64,000 nt of DNA from Chitinophagales bacterium (GCA_017303835.1 JAFLBI010000001.1:1178001-1242000), one strand, 5' to 3'. Shown: positions 54,454 through 63,945, counted from the first letter of the stretch. Numbers and translations: made by a program. The notes: generated by a model from the letters alone, not told the origin.

Positions 54454-55185
54454 TTAATCAGCGAGGTATTCTACACGTAAGGTAATAGATGCAGTCTTCT
54501 CCTTTGATGTAGTATTGAAAGATCCACCATAACTATATTCTTCATTATTGTTCTTACCGGTAATCTGAAACACACCCATACTCGCCTTTTTCAGGTTGCC
54601 CAAACCAATACCGGAGTTTTTGGCAATGGTTTCTGCACGCTGACGCGCATCTTGTGATGCTTTGGCCAGAAGATCAATCTTGAGTTCATTTAAACGCGTA
54701 TAATAATAATCAGGCTTACGTGAGTTAAACTCTATGCCTCTTTGCAAAAGTTCTGTTACCTGTCGAGACACATTTTCTACCAACACAATATCTTTTGCAT
54801 TAACTGTGACCTCACCACTTAGTGTATAGCCGGTAAAAAAAGTACCTGTTGCCCTGCCCTGTGCATCGTATCGTGTATCGAAACTTTTCTGTACATCCAC
54901 AGAAGAGAATACAATATTGCTATCTGGTATGCCTTTGCTTTTGAGGTAATTCCTGATTTCTGCTTCATCAGATTTTAAGGATGCATAAGCCTGCTTCAAA
55001 TCCATGCCATAACGATTGAAACTACCCTTCCACACAATCTGGTCGCTGGTAAAATCTTTCTCCGCCAAACCTGTTACCACAATGGTTTCTGTGCTGCGGA
55101 ACTTGTATTTGTAAGCAAAAGCAAAAATGGTGCTGCTGATAATGATGGCCGCAGCGATCACGAGTTGGTTGCCGGAAAGTTTCAT
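54454..55185 (-). CDS. SIMPL-domain protein
   Basis: The 243-residue protein has an N-terminal membrane anchor (LVIAAAIIISSTIFAFAY) and an extracytoplasmic SIMPL/DUF541 domain: ETIVVTGLAEKDFTSDQIVW near the start, then EVTVNAKDIVLVENVSRQVTE and AETIAKNSGIGLGNLKKAS. The family is linked to outer-membrane or stress functions, with no firm activity. It converges on the pseudouridine synthase gene across the repeat array. Confidence 0.87.
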   Translation of the reverse strand: MKLSGNQLVIAAAIIISSTIFAFAYKYKFRSTETIVVTGLAEKDFTSDQIVWKGSFNRYGMDLKQAYASLKSDEAEIRNYLKSKGIPDSNIVFSSVDVQKSFDTRYDAQGRATGTFFTGYTLSGEVTVNAKDIVLVENVSRQVTELLQRGIEFNSRKPDYYYTRLNELKIDLLAKASQDARQRAETIAKNSGIGLGNLKKASMGVFQITGKNNNEEYSYGGSFNTTSKEKTASITLRVEYLAD

Positions 55186-55276
55186 ACAGGGTCGTTTACT
55201 TCATGAATGTAGGAAAAAACAATACACCACAAAATAGCCTTCAGGGCTTTAACGAAGATTTTAATAAGCGGTGCAA

Positions 55277-55777
55277 CTAGTGCACCAAAACGTGGGTTTG
55301 CTTAATAACCCCCATCACAAATACCGATTGCACATGCCCGATATTCTCGCTCTGGCTGAGTTTATTTACGTGAAAATCATAATAAGCATCCATATTCTCA
55401 GCTACCACTTTCAGCATGAAATCAAATTCACCAGAAACATTGTAACATTCTATCACTTCATTCAACTCATGAATATGCTTGATAAACTTCGCTCCCGCTG
55501 TTCTGCTGTGTTGCTTGAGCGACACATATACAATCACCATCAAGCCCTTGCGCACTTTGTTGTGGTCAACCAAAGTGGCATACTGCGTAATCACCCCACT
55601 GGCTTCCATTCTTTTGATGCGCTCATGTACCGGCGTGGTACTCAGATGCACCTGATCTGCTATTTCCTTTACCGTCATGCGGGCATTCTGCTGCAATAAA
55701 CGGAGGATAGCAAGGTCCTTCTCATCAAGTGGCGGCGTGCTGTTAGTGGAATCTACTTTTAAAGCGGTTTTTGCCAT
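55277..55777 (-). CDS. Lrp/AsnC-family transcriptional regulator
   Basis: The 166-residue protein has an N-terminal winged helix (LDEKDLAILRLLQQNARMT, then EIADQVHLSTTPVHERIKRM) and a C-terminal RAM ligand domain (GLMVIVYVSLKQ, then VSGEFDFMLKVVAENMDAYY). Such proteins sense amino acids and bind DNA as multimers. It is divergent from ahcY across 118 bases, so ahcY or its own gene are candidate targets. A role in controlling the ilv/leu genes of this window is possible but not shown. Confidence 0.92.
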   Translation of the reverse strand: MAKTALKVDSTNSTPPLDEKDLAILRLLQQNARMTVKEIADQVHLSTTPVHERIKRMEASGVITQYATLVDHNKVRKGLMVIVYVSLKQHSRTAGAKFIKHIHELNEVIECYNVSGEFDFMLKVVAENMDAYYDFHVNKLSQSENIGHVQSVFVMGVIKQTHVLVH

Positions 55778-55868
55778 AGAAAACTGCGTATTTATTCTGA
55801 TAAAATTAGCTTTTTATTGATTTTATCCTAATTAAATTCCAGATTACTATTCATTTATCCTGTAAATC

Positions 55869-55876
55869 TATCTTTG
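55869..55876 (+). promoter_or_regulatory. -7-type promoter box of ahcY
   Basis: TATCTTTG matches TAnnTTTG exactly and is 19 bases before the ahcY ATG, giving a predicted 5' leader of about 14 bases, too short for a riboswitch. Confidence 0.6.
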
Positions 55877-55895
55877 CCGGCATAAAACAAACAAT

Positions 55896-57221
55896 ATGTC
55901 TACCATCACAACTTCTATTGATTTCAGTCTGCCTTACAAAGTGGCCGACATGAGTCTGGCCGAATGGGGCCGCAAGGAAATTCGTCTGGCTGAAGCAGAA
56001 ATGCCCGGTCTGATGGCTATCCGTAAAGAATATGGCGCTGCTCAGCCACTGAAAGGTGCGCGCATTGCAGGCTGTCTGCACATGACCATCCAAACTGCTG
56101 TACTGATCGAAACACTGGTTGCACTGGGTGCTGAAGTGAAGTGGAGCTCTTGTAATATCTTCTCTACGCAAGATCACGCTGCTGCTGCCATTGCTGCTGC
56201 AGGTATCGGAGTATTTGCCTGGAAAGGTCAAACAATCGAAGAAGCTGATTGGTGTATTGAGCAGACATTGTTCTTCGGCGGCGCTGATCGTCCTTTGAAC
56301 ATGATTCTGGATGATGGTGGTGACTTAACAAATATGGTATTGGATAAATATCCTGAGCTGGTTCAACACGTGAAGGGTATTTCTGAAGAAACAACTACTG
56401 GTGTACACCGTTTGTACGAGCGCGTAGCAAAAGGTACTTTACCTATGCCTGCGATCAACGTAAACGACTCTGTAACCAAGTCTAAGTTCGATAACAAATA
56501 CGGCTGTAAAGAATCACTGGTAGATGCGATCCGTCGTGCTACTGACGTGATGTTGGCCGGTAAAGTTGCTGTAGTAGGTGGTTATGGTGATGTAGGTAAA
56601 GGTTCTGCTGCATCATTGGCTGGTGCCGGTTGCCGCGTAATCGTAACTGAAATCGATCCTATCTGTGCCCTTCAGGCTGCAATGGACGGTTTTGAAGTGA
56701 AGAAAATGATTGATGCAGTAAAAGAAGCTGATATCATCGTTACTGCTTCTGGTTGTCGCGACCTGATCACTGAAAAGCATTTCCGTGCTATGAAGGATAA
56801 GGCGATCGTATGTAATATCGGTCACTTCGATATCGAAATCGATATCGCATGGTTGAACAACAACTATGGTCATACAAAAGATACCATTAAGCCACAGGTT
56901 GATATCTACAATGTAGATGGTAACGATATCATCATCCTGGCTGAAGGTCGTCTGGTTAACCTCGGTTGCGCTACTGGTCACCCAAGCTTTGTGATGAGTA
57001 ACTCTTTCACTAACCAGACATTGGCGCAGATTGAGTTGTGGACTAACCACACTAAGTACGACAACAAAGTATATGTACTGCCTAAGCACCTGGATGAGAA
57101 AGTTGCCCGTTTACACCTGAGCAAAATTGGTGTTGAACTGGATGAGCTGACTGATGAGCAGGCTGGCTACCTCGGTATCACTAAAGAAGGTCCATTCAAG
57201 CCAGAGCATTACAGATATTAA
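55896..57221 (+). CDS. ahcY: Adenosylhomocysteinase
   Basis: The NAD-dependent enzyme hydrolyses S-adenosylhomocysteine to adenosine and homocysteine. The Rossmann motif [20 protein letters not shown] carries the NAD site; the N-terminal [19 protein letters not shown] and the C-terminal FKPEHYRY end are family signatures. The length of 441 fits bacterial AhcY with the usual insertion. It is transcribed alone, from a -7 box near 55869 to the palindromic terminator at 57241. Confidence 0.97.
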   Translation: MSTITTSIDFSLPYKVADMSLAEWGRKEIRLAEAEMPGLMAIRKEYGAAQPLKGARIAGCLHMTIQTAVLIETLVALGAEVKWSSCNIFSTQDHAAAAIAAAGIGVFAWKGQTIEEADWCIEQTLFFGGADRPLNMILDDGGDLTNMVLDKYPELVQHVKGISEETTTGVHRLYERVAKGTLPMPAINVNDSVTKSKFDNKYGCKESLVDAIRRATDVMLAGKVAVVGGYGDVGKGSAASLAGAGCRVIVTEIDPICALQAAMDGFEVKKMIDAVKEADIIVTASGCRDLITEKHFRAMKDKAIVCNIGHFDIEIDIAWLNNNYGHTKDTIKPQVDIYNVDGNDIIILAEGRLVNLGCATGHPSFVMSNSFTNQTLAQIELWTNHTKYDNKVYVLPKHLDEKVARLHLSKIGVELDELTDEQAGYLGITKEGPFKPEHYRY

Positions 57222-57240
57222 TCGATATAACTGTATACAA

Positions 57241-57267
57241 AAAGCCTCTCCAATTGGAGAGGCTTTT
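57241..57267. terminator. Bidirectional terminator between ahcY and fusA2
   Basis: AAAGCCTCTCC-AATT-GGAGAGGCTTT is a perfect 11-bp stem with flanking A and T runs. It separates the convergent ahcY and EF-G2 genes and can serve both. Confidence 0.9.
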
Positions 57268-57289
57268 TACTTTCAAAAACATCACCTAC

Positions 57290-59425
57290 TTATACTTCCA
57301 CTATTTCTGCTGTTTTCTTATACGCAGCAGCTAGTTTCTGTTGTTGTTCAAATGAAACCGGTGCGTAGTGGTCAAACTGCATGCGGAACCTGGCCCTACC
57401 CTGCGTAAAAGAACGCAAAGACGAAGCATAGTTGCCTAACTGGGCCAAGGGCACTTGGGCTTTCACTACAGTGAAATGACCTTCCGTATCCATTCCTTCC
57501 ACAATAGCACCACGTGTTTGCAAATCGCCCATTACATTACCAGTCTGATCTTCCGGGCAAAGTACTTCTACATGATAAATAGGTTCCAGTAACTGTGGAT
57601 CAGCAGCCTGAAATGCTTCGCGGAAAGCCATGGTACCGGCAGTTTTGAATGCCATATCATTACTGTCAACAGCATGCATCTTGCCATCAAATACGGATAC
57701 GCGTATATCACGTACATAAGCACCCGTAAGCGGACCTTCATTCATTTTCTCCATAATGCCTTTCAGAATTGAAGGCAGGAAACGTTGGTCAATCGCACCA
57801 CCAACAATACAATTATAATACACCAGTTTACCACCCCAGGTGAGCTCATAGGTTTCACGGCCGCGCACATTCAAACCCTCCGGTTCAGGCATGCCTTCAT
57901 ACCATGGTTCAATACGCAGACTCACTTCGCCAAACTGTCCGGCACCGCCAGATTGTTTTTTATGGCGATAGGTCGCTTCCGCTTTTCTGCGGATGGTTTC
58001 TCTGTAAGGAATTTTTGTCTTGCTGAAATTCACCCCCAAATTATACTGATGCTCCAGTTTCCACTTGATGACATTCAGGTGCATATCACCTTGACAATGC
58101 AGAATGGTTTGTTTCAACTCAGCAGACACTTCTACCAAAATAGTGGGATCTTCTTCACGGAATTGGTGCAAAGCGGTTGCCAGTTTTTCTTCTTCCCCTT
58201 TCTTCGCACATTCAATGGCCATACTCAATCTTGGCTCTGGGAATACGATAGGCAATAAATCAAGATTCTTTCCTTTTTCGTGAAGGGTATTATTGGTATG
58301 TGTATTGCGCAGTTTCAAAGTTGCACCAATATCACCAGCAACCAACTCATCAACGGGAATGCGCTTATTACCTTCTACTACAAACAACTGCGTTAGCTTC
58401 TCTGCTACACCTGTGTTTTCATTCACCAATTCCATACCCGCTTTTACAGTGCCTGAGTATACTTTGAAGAAACTCAATTCTCCTACGTGTGGTTCTGAAA
58501 CGGTTTTGTAGACGAAGAGACAAACTGGACCGGCAGGATCACAAGCCAAGCTTGCGCCTTCGGCTGTTTTTTGTGGGGGCATTTCAGATGCAGGCGGACA
58601 AACATTATCGATATAACCCATCAAACGACCCACACCCATGTTTTTTTCTGCAGAGATGCAGAACACAGGGAATAAATCATGATTGGTCATGGACTTATGC
58701 AAGCCAGTCTTCATATCATCCTCACTCAATTCACCCTGATCAAAATATTTTTCCATCAAACCTTCATCATTGCTGGCGATGGCTTCAATCAATTCTTTGT
58801 GCAAGTTGGCTGCACGTTCTGCTTCAGCTGCAGGAATCGCTTGCTTCTCTGGCTTACCACCAGTAGGCGGATAAACATACATCACCATATTGAGTACATC
58901 AATAATGGCATCGAATGCCTCACCTGTTTGCACAGGATATTGTACCACGGTTACATTAGCACCAAAATGTGCTTTTGCTTCGCGAATGGTTTTATCAAAA
59001 TCAGCAGTAGGATGATCCAGTTGGTTGACAGCAAAAATCATCGGGGTTTTGAATTGCTCTGTGTACTCCCAGATGATATCTGTACCCACTTCCACACCTA
59101 CTGATGCATTCAACACCATCACACCTGTATCTGCTACGCGCAAAGCTGTTAAAACTTCTCCGGCAAAATCATCAAAGCCAGGTGTATCCAGAATATTGAT
59201 TTTATACCCACGCCATTTGGTATGCATGAGTTTAGAGAAAATGGTATTACCACGTTCTTGTTCTAATGGCGTATAATCGCCAACGGTGTTTTTATCTGCT
59301 ACATTACCGCGTCTGGTTATCAGGCCGGCTTCGAATAACATGCTTTCTGCAAGGGTCGTTTTACCGCTGCCGGAGTGACCGAGCAGCGCGATATTTTTCA
59401 CGTGCAGTGAATCAAACTCTGCCAT
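57290..59425 (-). CDS. fusA2: EF-G2-like translational GTPase paralog
   Basis: The 711-residue protein has the five-domain EF-G layout, with a P-loop GHSGSGKTT (16-24), switch I DYTPLEQERGNTI, and C-terminal domains with SGGAGQFGEV and EPIYHVEVLCPEDQTGNVMG. The G3 motif is DTPGFDDF (80-87), so the His of DTPGHVDF that supports GTP hydrolysis is replaced by Phe. The G4 motif is NQLD (134-137) instead of NKxD. Established knowledge: an EF-G paralog in Bacteroides (EF-G2) with similar changes has been reported to promote translation without GTP hydrolysis. A housekeeping fusA is expected elsewhere. Ribosome-protection type (TetM) is less likely. Confidence 0.9.
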   Translation of the reverse strand: MAEFDSLHVKNIALLGHSGSGKTTLAESMLFEAGLITRRGNVADKNTVGDYTPLEQERGNTIFSKLMHTKWRGYKINILDTPGFDDFAGEVLTALRVADTGVMVLNASVGVEVGTDIIWEYTEQFKTPMIFAVNQLDHPTADFDKTIREAKAHFGANVTVVQYPVQTGEAFDAIIDVLNMVMYVYPPTGGKPEKQAIPAAEAERAANLHKELIEAIASNDEGLMEKYFDQGELSEDDMKTGLHKSMTNHDLFPVFCISAEKNMGVGRLMGYIDNVCPPASEMPPQKTAEGASLACDPAGPVCLFVYKTVSEPHVGELSFFKVYSGTVKAGMELVNENTGVAEKLTQLFVVEGNKRIPVDELVAGDIGATLKLRNTHTNNTLHEKGKNLDLLPIVFPEPRLSMAIECAKKGEEEKLATALHQFREEDPTILVEVSAELKQTILHCQGDMHLNVIKWKLEHQYNLGVNFSKTKIPYRETIRRKAEATYRHKKQSGGAGQFGEVSLRIEPWYEGMPEPEGLNVRGRETYELTWGGKLVYYNCIVGGAIDQRFLPSILKGIMEKMNEGPLTGAYVRDIRVSVFDGKMHAVDSNDMAFKTAGTMAFREAFQAADPQLLEPIYHVEVLCPEDQTGNVMGDLQTRGAIVEGMDTEGHFTVVKAQVPLAQLGNYASSLRSFTQGRARFRMQFDHYAPVSFEQQQKLAAAYKKTAEIVEV

Positions 59426-59572
59426 ATGGAAAGATTTTAAGGGTGAATGATGTTAAGACAGGCATATTGCCTATGATTATACTGTTAAGTTACCAGCCTT
59501 ATCCCCGCAGGAAAATGAGGAATATCATATTTACACGAGATTTCTGTCAGTTTCCATTCATCCAAAAATCAC

Positions 59573-59603
59573 CTTGCATTAAACCATCATTGGTGTAACT
59601 TGT
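59573..59603 (+). promoter_or_regulatory. Promoter of the DUF2911 gene
   Basis: CTTG (59573-59576), 19 bases, then TAACTTGT (59596-59603) resemble the -33/-7 consensus with the canonical spacing. The ATG is 19 bases downstream. Confidence 0.5.
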
Positions 59604-59622
59604 TTCTCCTAAAAAGATCACC

Positions 59623-60144
59623 ATGCAAAAGTTCATGACCGTATTACTGACAGGTGTATTGGCTTTCAGCAGCCTCACCATGTGTGCCCAAACCGATAAA
59701 TCCAAGCGTCCTAGTCCGCCAGCTCAGGCAACAGCCACTTTAGCCAGCGGCGCAACCATCACAATTGATTATAGTCAGCCAGCCGTGAAAGGCCGTACTG
59801 TAGGCAAAGACCTGGAACCCAAGCAAGGCGAAGTATGGCGTACAGGAGCGAATGAAGCTACCTGGATTGAATTCAGCAAGGATGTAACTGTAGAAGGCAA
59901 AGCGGTAAAAGCTGGTAAATATGGTTTATTCAGTATCTGGAATGGTAATAACTGGACAGTTATCCTGAATAAAAAATGGAATCAGTGGGGTGCTTATGAG
60001 TACAAGCCTGCAGAGGATGTATTACGCGTAGATGTACCCGTGAAGAAAGGCACATTTAGCGAAAGACTCACTTTCAAGGCCAATAATAACGGCACCATCA
60101 CCCTCAACTGGGCTGATTTGCAATTTGACCTGAACGTAAAATAA
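59623..60144 (+). CDS. Exported DUF2911-family protein
   Basis: The 173-residue product has a signal peptide (VLLTGVLAFSSLTMCA) and then the DUF2911 domain: TITIDYSQPAVKGRTVGKD, EVWRTGANEATWIEFSKDV and GLFSIWNGNNWTVILNK. The family is common in Bacteroidota, of unknown function, and is predicted to lie in the periplasm or outside. It has its own promoter-like boxes and ends at a UUCG-loop terminator, so it appears monocistronic. Confidence 0.9.
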   Translation: MQKFMTVLLTGVLAFSSLTMCAQTDKSKRPSPPAQATATLASGATITIDYSQPAVKGRTVGKDLEPKQGEVWRTGANEATWIEFSKDVTVEGKAVKAGKYGLFSIWNGNNWTVILNKKWNQWGAYEYKPAEDVLRVDVPVKKGTFSERLTFKANNNGTITLNWADLQFDLNVK

Positions 60145-60166
60145 TCTTACTCCTTAAATAGTCGGT

Positions 60167-60191
60167 AAAAAGGGCCTTCGGGCCCTTTTTT
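60167..60191 (+). terminator. Terminator after the DUF2911 gene
   Basis: AAAAAGGGCC-TTCG-GGCCCTTTTT is a stem with a UUCG loop, 22 bases after the stop codon. Confidence 0.9.
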
Positions 60192-60235
60192 ATTAGAACA
60201 AAAAGCCTCATTTATTGTAATTATGCAATCCGATT

Positions 60236-61030
60236 ATGGTACAGGCATATAACTTTTTAGCCAGCTGGCAATTATTTCCCGAGAAATGCAATTTTGAGAA
60301 AGGCATTGCACCCAAGAGTGGTAATTACCGCATTGAGAGTGTAGAGAACGGACATGCACTAAGCGTGAGCATGAACTGGGTGAGCATCGAAAATGAAGCT
60401 TTCTATACACAATACACAGTGAAGCCCGATGGTGCTTTGCATCCTTTCGAGAATCAGGATATGGCTGATACCATTCAATCAGAAATTTTGAATGCCTCAA
60501 CCCTGTTGATGCGTTTCATCAAAGAAGAAAAAGCCATTCTGGAAGTAAGACATGAAATCATGCCTAATGGTTATCTGAAAGTGAGTCATCAAGGTGTAAA
60601 AGAAGATGGCAGTAATTTTCTGAATACTGAAATCTACCATAAGCAGCTGAGTGTGCTACCCTATGCCTCCTCAGTAGGCAGTGTGGCCATACGCCCAACC
60701 AAAGAGGGCATGATCAAGCACAAAGCCCTAACAGCAATGGAAGAGCAAACCAATATGCAGCTCGACCAGATTCGTCAGCAAATTGAGTTACTCGCCAAGC
60801 AAGCACAAGAAATCCGTAAGCGTAAGGAATTGAGCCTCATGATTTATGAAGCCACACTACGCTTCAAGCCACAAATCGGTCATACCTATCATTTGTACGA
60901 AAAGCATGATGGCACACACATGCTTTCGTTGGTGGCACCAAATGAATGGGGCGGCGCTGGTCCTTTCAAACAGTTTATTGCAACGGTGCAATTGCTAGCC
61001 GATCATACCTGGAAAGAAATCCTGAACTAA
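60236..61030 (+). CDS. DUF2452 protein with an extra N-terminal domain
   Basis: The 264-residue protein has a C-terminal DUF2452 domain of about 100 residues (AIRPTKEGMIKHKALTAMEE, then a coiled-coil helix, TYHLYEKHDGTHMLSLVAPN and EWG). The N-terminal half (about residues 1-150) is beta-rich, with KCNFEKGIAPKSGNYRIES and ALHPFENQDMADTIQSEIL; it may be a lipocalin-like fold but I cannot assign it. No signal peptide is visible. The role is unknown. Confidence 0.75.
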   Translation: MVQAYNFLASWQLFPEKCNFEKGIAPKSGNYRIESVENGHALSVSMNWVSIENEAFYTQYTVKPDGALHPFENQDMADTIQSEILNASTLLMRFIKEEKAILEVRHEIMPNGYLKVSHQGVKEDGSNFLNTEIYHKQLSVLPYASSVGSVAIRPTKEGMIKHKALTAMEEQTNMQLDQIRQQIELLAKQAQEIRKRKELSLMIYEATLRFKPQIGHTYHLYEKHDGTHMLSLVAPNEWGGAGPFKQFIATVQLLADHTWKEILN

Positions 61031-61111
61031 CCTTAAAATTTTGACCGGTTCTAGGAGATTTTTGGGGAATTGCCGAACTTAAAGCAAACCTTCACCCCAA
61101 AACTCAATACT

Positions 61112-61534
61112 ATGCTGGAAGAATTACTCGGTAACCTCAATTGGTTACACCTGCTGGTTGCAGCCATTGCCTATTTTGCCATAGGCGCTATTTGGTACAG
61201 TCCGGTCTTGTTTTCTAATGCATGGGCAAAAGCCGTTGGTCTCAAAATGGATGATCCGGAGCTGAAAAAAACCTTTCCCATTGCCATGATTGGCAGTTTC
61301 TTGATGATGTTTATTACTGTTGTTGCACTCGGTATTATTCAACAGAAAATACCGGCTGTTGGTGTTAGTGGTGCATTAAAAGTAGGGCTCTTCTTCGGGC
61401 TTTGCTTTAGCTCTATGGCAGTAGGCATTTCTTACATCTATCAGCGCAAACCATTGGTACTCTATTTAATCGATTGCGGATATCACGTGATAGGCTGCAT
61501 TGTCTCGAGTATCATCATCGTATTATGGCCTTAG
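61112..61534 (+). CDS. DUF1761 membrane protein
   Basis: From ATG 61112 (MLEELLGNLNWLHLLVAA) the product has 140 residues and four membrane helices. AIAYFAIGAIWYSPVLFSNAWAK is the family hallmark (first helix plus W-Y-S-P), with VVALGIIQ, GLFFGLCFSSMAVG and YHVIGCIVSSIIIVL as further segments. An upstream start at 61070 is unlikely. The function is unknown. A strong terminator follows immediately. Confidence 0.82.
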   Translation: MLEELLGNLNWLHLLVAAIAYFAIGAIWYSPVLFSNAWAKAVGLKMDDPELKKTFPIAMIGSFLMMFITVVALGIIQQKIPAVGVSGALKVGLFFGLCFSSMAVGISYIYQRKPLVLYLIDCGYHVIGCIVSSIIIVLWP

Positions 61535-61536
61535 TA

Positions 61537-61564
61537 AAAACCCCCGCAATACTGCGGGGGTTTT
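61537..61564 (+). terminator. Terminator after the DUF1761 gene
   Basis: AAAACCCCCGCA-ATAC-TGCGGGGGTTTT, a 12-bp stem, lies three bases after the DUF1761 stop and 23 bases before the YhcH-type ATG. Confidence 0.9.
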
Positions 61565-61587
61565 GTTTATTTGTAGAAAGATTGTTT

Positions 61588-62040
61588 ATGGTAGTAGATC
61601 ATCTTGCACAGGTCGATATGTACAAAGCTTTACATCCCGGCATAGCGAAAGCATTGGATTATTTACGGAATACAGATTTTACAAAAATGGCATTGGGTAG
61701 ATATGAGATTGATGGAGATAAGCTTATTGCCATTGTGAATGAATATGCAACTGTTGATGCTGCTACAGAACAAATGGAAGCACATAGAAAATACATTGAT
61801 GTGCAATACATCGTATCAGGTACTGAGCAAATGGGGATTGCCGCATTTCGCACACAAACCATCAGCAAAGAATACGATGCAGAAAAGGATTATTTACTCG
61901 TAGCTGATGCACCTGATTATTTCATTCGCGTTAATCCAGGCATGTTCACCATTTTCTTTCCTACTGATTTGCACATGCCTAACTTAATCGACAAAGAATC
62001 GACTACTGTAAGGAAGGTTGTGATGAAGGTTGCAGTTTGA
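61588..62040 (+). CDS. YhcH/YjgK/YiaL-family protein
   Basis: From ATG 61588 (MVVDHLAQVDMYKALHPG) the product has 150 residues. The frame continues upstream into the terminator, so an earlier start is not credible. IVNEYATVDAATEQMEAHRKYIDVQYIVSG is the family core with metal-binding Glu and His, and PTDLHMPNL carries the later His. Members are cupin-like, with a link to sugar (sialic acid) metabolism. It converges on the UbiD-type gene with no gap. Confidence 0.85.
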   Translation: MVVDHLAQVDMYKALHPGIAKALDYLRNTDFTKMALGRYEIDGDKLIAIVNEYATVDAATEQMEAHRKYIDVQYIVSGTEQMGIAAFRTQTISKEYDAEKDYLLVADAPDYFIRVNPGMFTIFFPTDLHMPNLIDKESTTVRKVVMKVAV

Positions 62041-63882
62041 TTATTTCAGTACCCCATGTAAGCTGCCACCTTTCGCAAATATTGTATCAATACGCTTTTC
62101 TACAGCAGGATCTTTTTCTACCGGAGGCGCATGATGTGGTTTGATACGCGCATCAATCACCAATGGACCATCACAACCCCAATGCTTGTGTGCTGTAAAC
62201 GGATTAATGCCATAGATATCATGCGATGGATTGCATCTGGTATAAGTAACCCACAAATAGTTATTCAGCTTAGCCGCTACAAAATCAGGATCATCAACCA
62301 AGACAATCATTGCCACACCTTTGAGTGCTTCAGCCTGATGTGCTAATTGCTGATCCAACATAGCCGCTTCTGCTGCAGCCTTTGCTTGTAAAGTGAAGGG
62401 CGGTGTACCCAATGCAACAACACCCGGCATAGCCAGTGTTGCTTTACCAAATCCTTTCAGTTCCTGCAGCACGCCCGGCACTTCTGTACACAATTGTCTT
62501 TGTGGTTCACCATAAGCAGCAAAGACCACTTTACTACCACTATTCAAACCTGTACCGGAATAATCCAAGGTATCAATCGTGGTATTGGTATAAAAGTGTA
62601 CATCACGCTGCCAGTTGATACGCTCCAATACAAACTGCATGTACGCTCGGATATCATGCGTATGCAACTGCTGCGTATCATCTGCCGTGATGAATAAGAA
62701 TTTCGCCAGACTTAACTGTCCTGTTCCCAAAATATGGTTAGCAATCGTGAGCAGTTCTGCCGGCTGCTTGGTAGGCATATACGGTGTGTAGCGTTCACTA
62801 CCTATTGCTAATAACAAAGGATGCACACCGGCGGCATCTACTGCATGTACTTCTTTTACACCCGGTATTTCTTGTGGAATAGCATCGCCTGTTAATTCAT
62901 GAATCAAGGCACCAAAGCTGGTATCCTCTTGTGGCGGTCTGCCCACTACTGTAAATGGCCAAATGGCATTCTTACGTGCATACACTTTATGTACACGCAT
63001 CAATGGGAAGGGATGCGTTAAACTATAATAACCGAGGTGATCACCAAACGGACCTTCAGGTTTATTCTCACCGGGGTACACTTCTCCCGTAATCACAAAA
63101 TCTGCATCCGTGCTGATACAAAAACCGTTGTCGTAGGTATATCGGAATCTTCTACCACCCAATACACCCGCGAAAGTCATTTCGCTAATGCCCTCAGGCA
63201 AGGGCATTACTGCAGATAGTGTGTGCGATGGCGGTCCGCCCACAAAACAACTCACTTTCAAAGGGAGTCCGCGTTTATTGGCCTTGGTCTGGTGGATACC
63301 AATACCTCTATGCAATTGATAATGCAAACCAATCTCTTTGTCCGTTACATATTCATTACCCGTTAACTGGATACGATACATACCCAGATTGGCTTTCATG
63401 ATACCGGGTGCATCAATATCTTCCGTATAGACTTGTGGTAAAGTCACAAAAGCACCACCATCCATAGGCCAGTGTTGAATCAAAGGCAAATCGCTGATGC
63501 GGATGGCTTCATGCATCACCGGCTTGCTCATCGGATTCTTCAAGGGCAAAGCTTTTGTAGCCGCCAAACCCACGCGCAGATTGTTGAAAGGATGTTTGAG
63601 GGCTTGCATGGGATCGCCTTTCAGGCGAATGAGTTGCTGCACCAAATCAAAGGTCTTGCGGAACATGAACCTGCTGCGATCCAGTGTACCAAACAGATTG
63701 GATGCTGCTCGGAATCTGCTACCCTTGACGTTTTCAAACAACAATGCCGGGCCACCAGCTTCATACACCCGCAGGTGAATAGCAGCCATTTCCAAATGGG
63801 GATCTACTTGCTCTTTGATGCGAACGAGGTGACCGTTTTTCTCCAGATCAATAACACATTCTTCCAGTGAGGCGTAATGCAT
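62041..63882 (-). CDS. UbiD-family decarboxylase
   Basis: The 613-residue protein belongs to the prenylated-FMN-dependent UbiD family, here most likely the late decarboxylase of the futalosine menaquinone route (MqnL-like), because mqnA is in this window. NLFGTLDRSRFMF and the metal/prFMN segment with ENKPEGPFGDHLGYYS carry the family's catalytic Glu-Arg-Glu region. I use ATG 63882 (MHYASLEECVIDLEKNG). An earlier TTG frame start at 63948 lies upstream of the -7 box. The C-terminal extension beyond residue 500 is typical of the longer form. The specific substrate is inference. Confidence 0.88.
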   Translation of the reverse strand: MHYASLEECVIDLEKNGHLVRIKEQVDPHLEMAAIHLRVYEAGGPALLFENVKGSRFRAASNLFGTLDRSRFMFRKTFDLVQQLIRLKGDPMQALKHPFNNLRVGLAATKALPLKNPMSKPVMHEAIRISDLPLIQHWPMDGGAFVTLPQVYTEDIDAPGIMKANLGMYRIQLTGNEYVTDKEIGLHYQLHRGIGIHQTKANKRGLPLKVSCFVGGPPSHTLSAVMPLPEGISEMTFAGVLGGRRFRYTYDNGFCISTDADFVITGEVYPGENKPEGPFGDHLGYYSLTHPFPLMRVHKVYARKNAIWPFTVVGRPPQEDTSFGALIHELTGDAIPQEIPGVKEVHAVDAAGVHPLLLAIGSERYTPYMPTKQPAELLTIANHILGTGQLSLAKFLFITADDTQQLHTHDIRAYMQFVLERINWQRDVHFYTNTTIDTLDYSGTGLNSGSKVVFAAYGEPQRQLCTEVPGVLQELKGFGKATLAMPGVVALGTPPFTLQAKAAAEAAMLDQQLAHQAEALKGVAMIVLVDDPDFVAAKLNNYLWVTYTRCNPSHDIYGINPFTAHKHWGCDGPLVIDARIKPHHAPPVEKDPAVEKRIDTIFAKGGSLHGVLK

Positions 63883-63906
63883 GTAACTATAACAGGATTG
63901 GTGGCT

Positions 63907-63927
63907 GATTGTTGCTGCACAACAATC
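63907..63927 (-). other. Hairpin in the UbiD gene 5' leader
   Basis: GATTGTTG pairs with CAACAATC around a five-base loop (8-bp stem), 24 bases before the ATG at 63882. There is no T run, so it is not a terminator. It may affect translation or be fortuitous. Confidence 0.4.
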
Positions 63928-63945
63928 GGTACTTTTGACGCATGA

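Noticed and set aside
55778..55895. SAH riboswitch before ahcY
   Set aside because: The -7 box at 55869-55876 leaves a leader of about 14 bases, too short for a riboswitch, and no conserved pseudoknot elements are seen.
63886..63943. 18-codon frame before the UbiD-type gene as a leader peptide
   Set aside because: Its ATG lies only two bases after the predicted -7 box, so it would not be inside the transcript.
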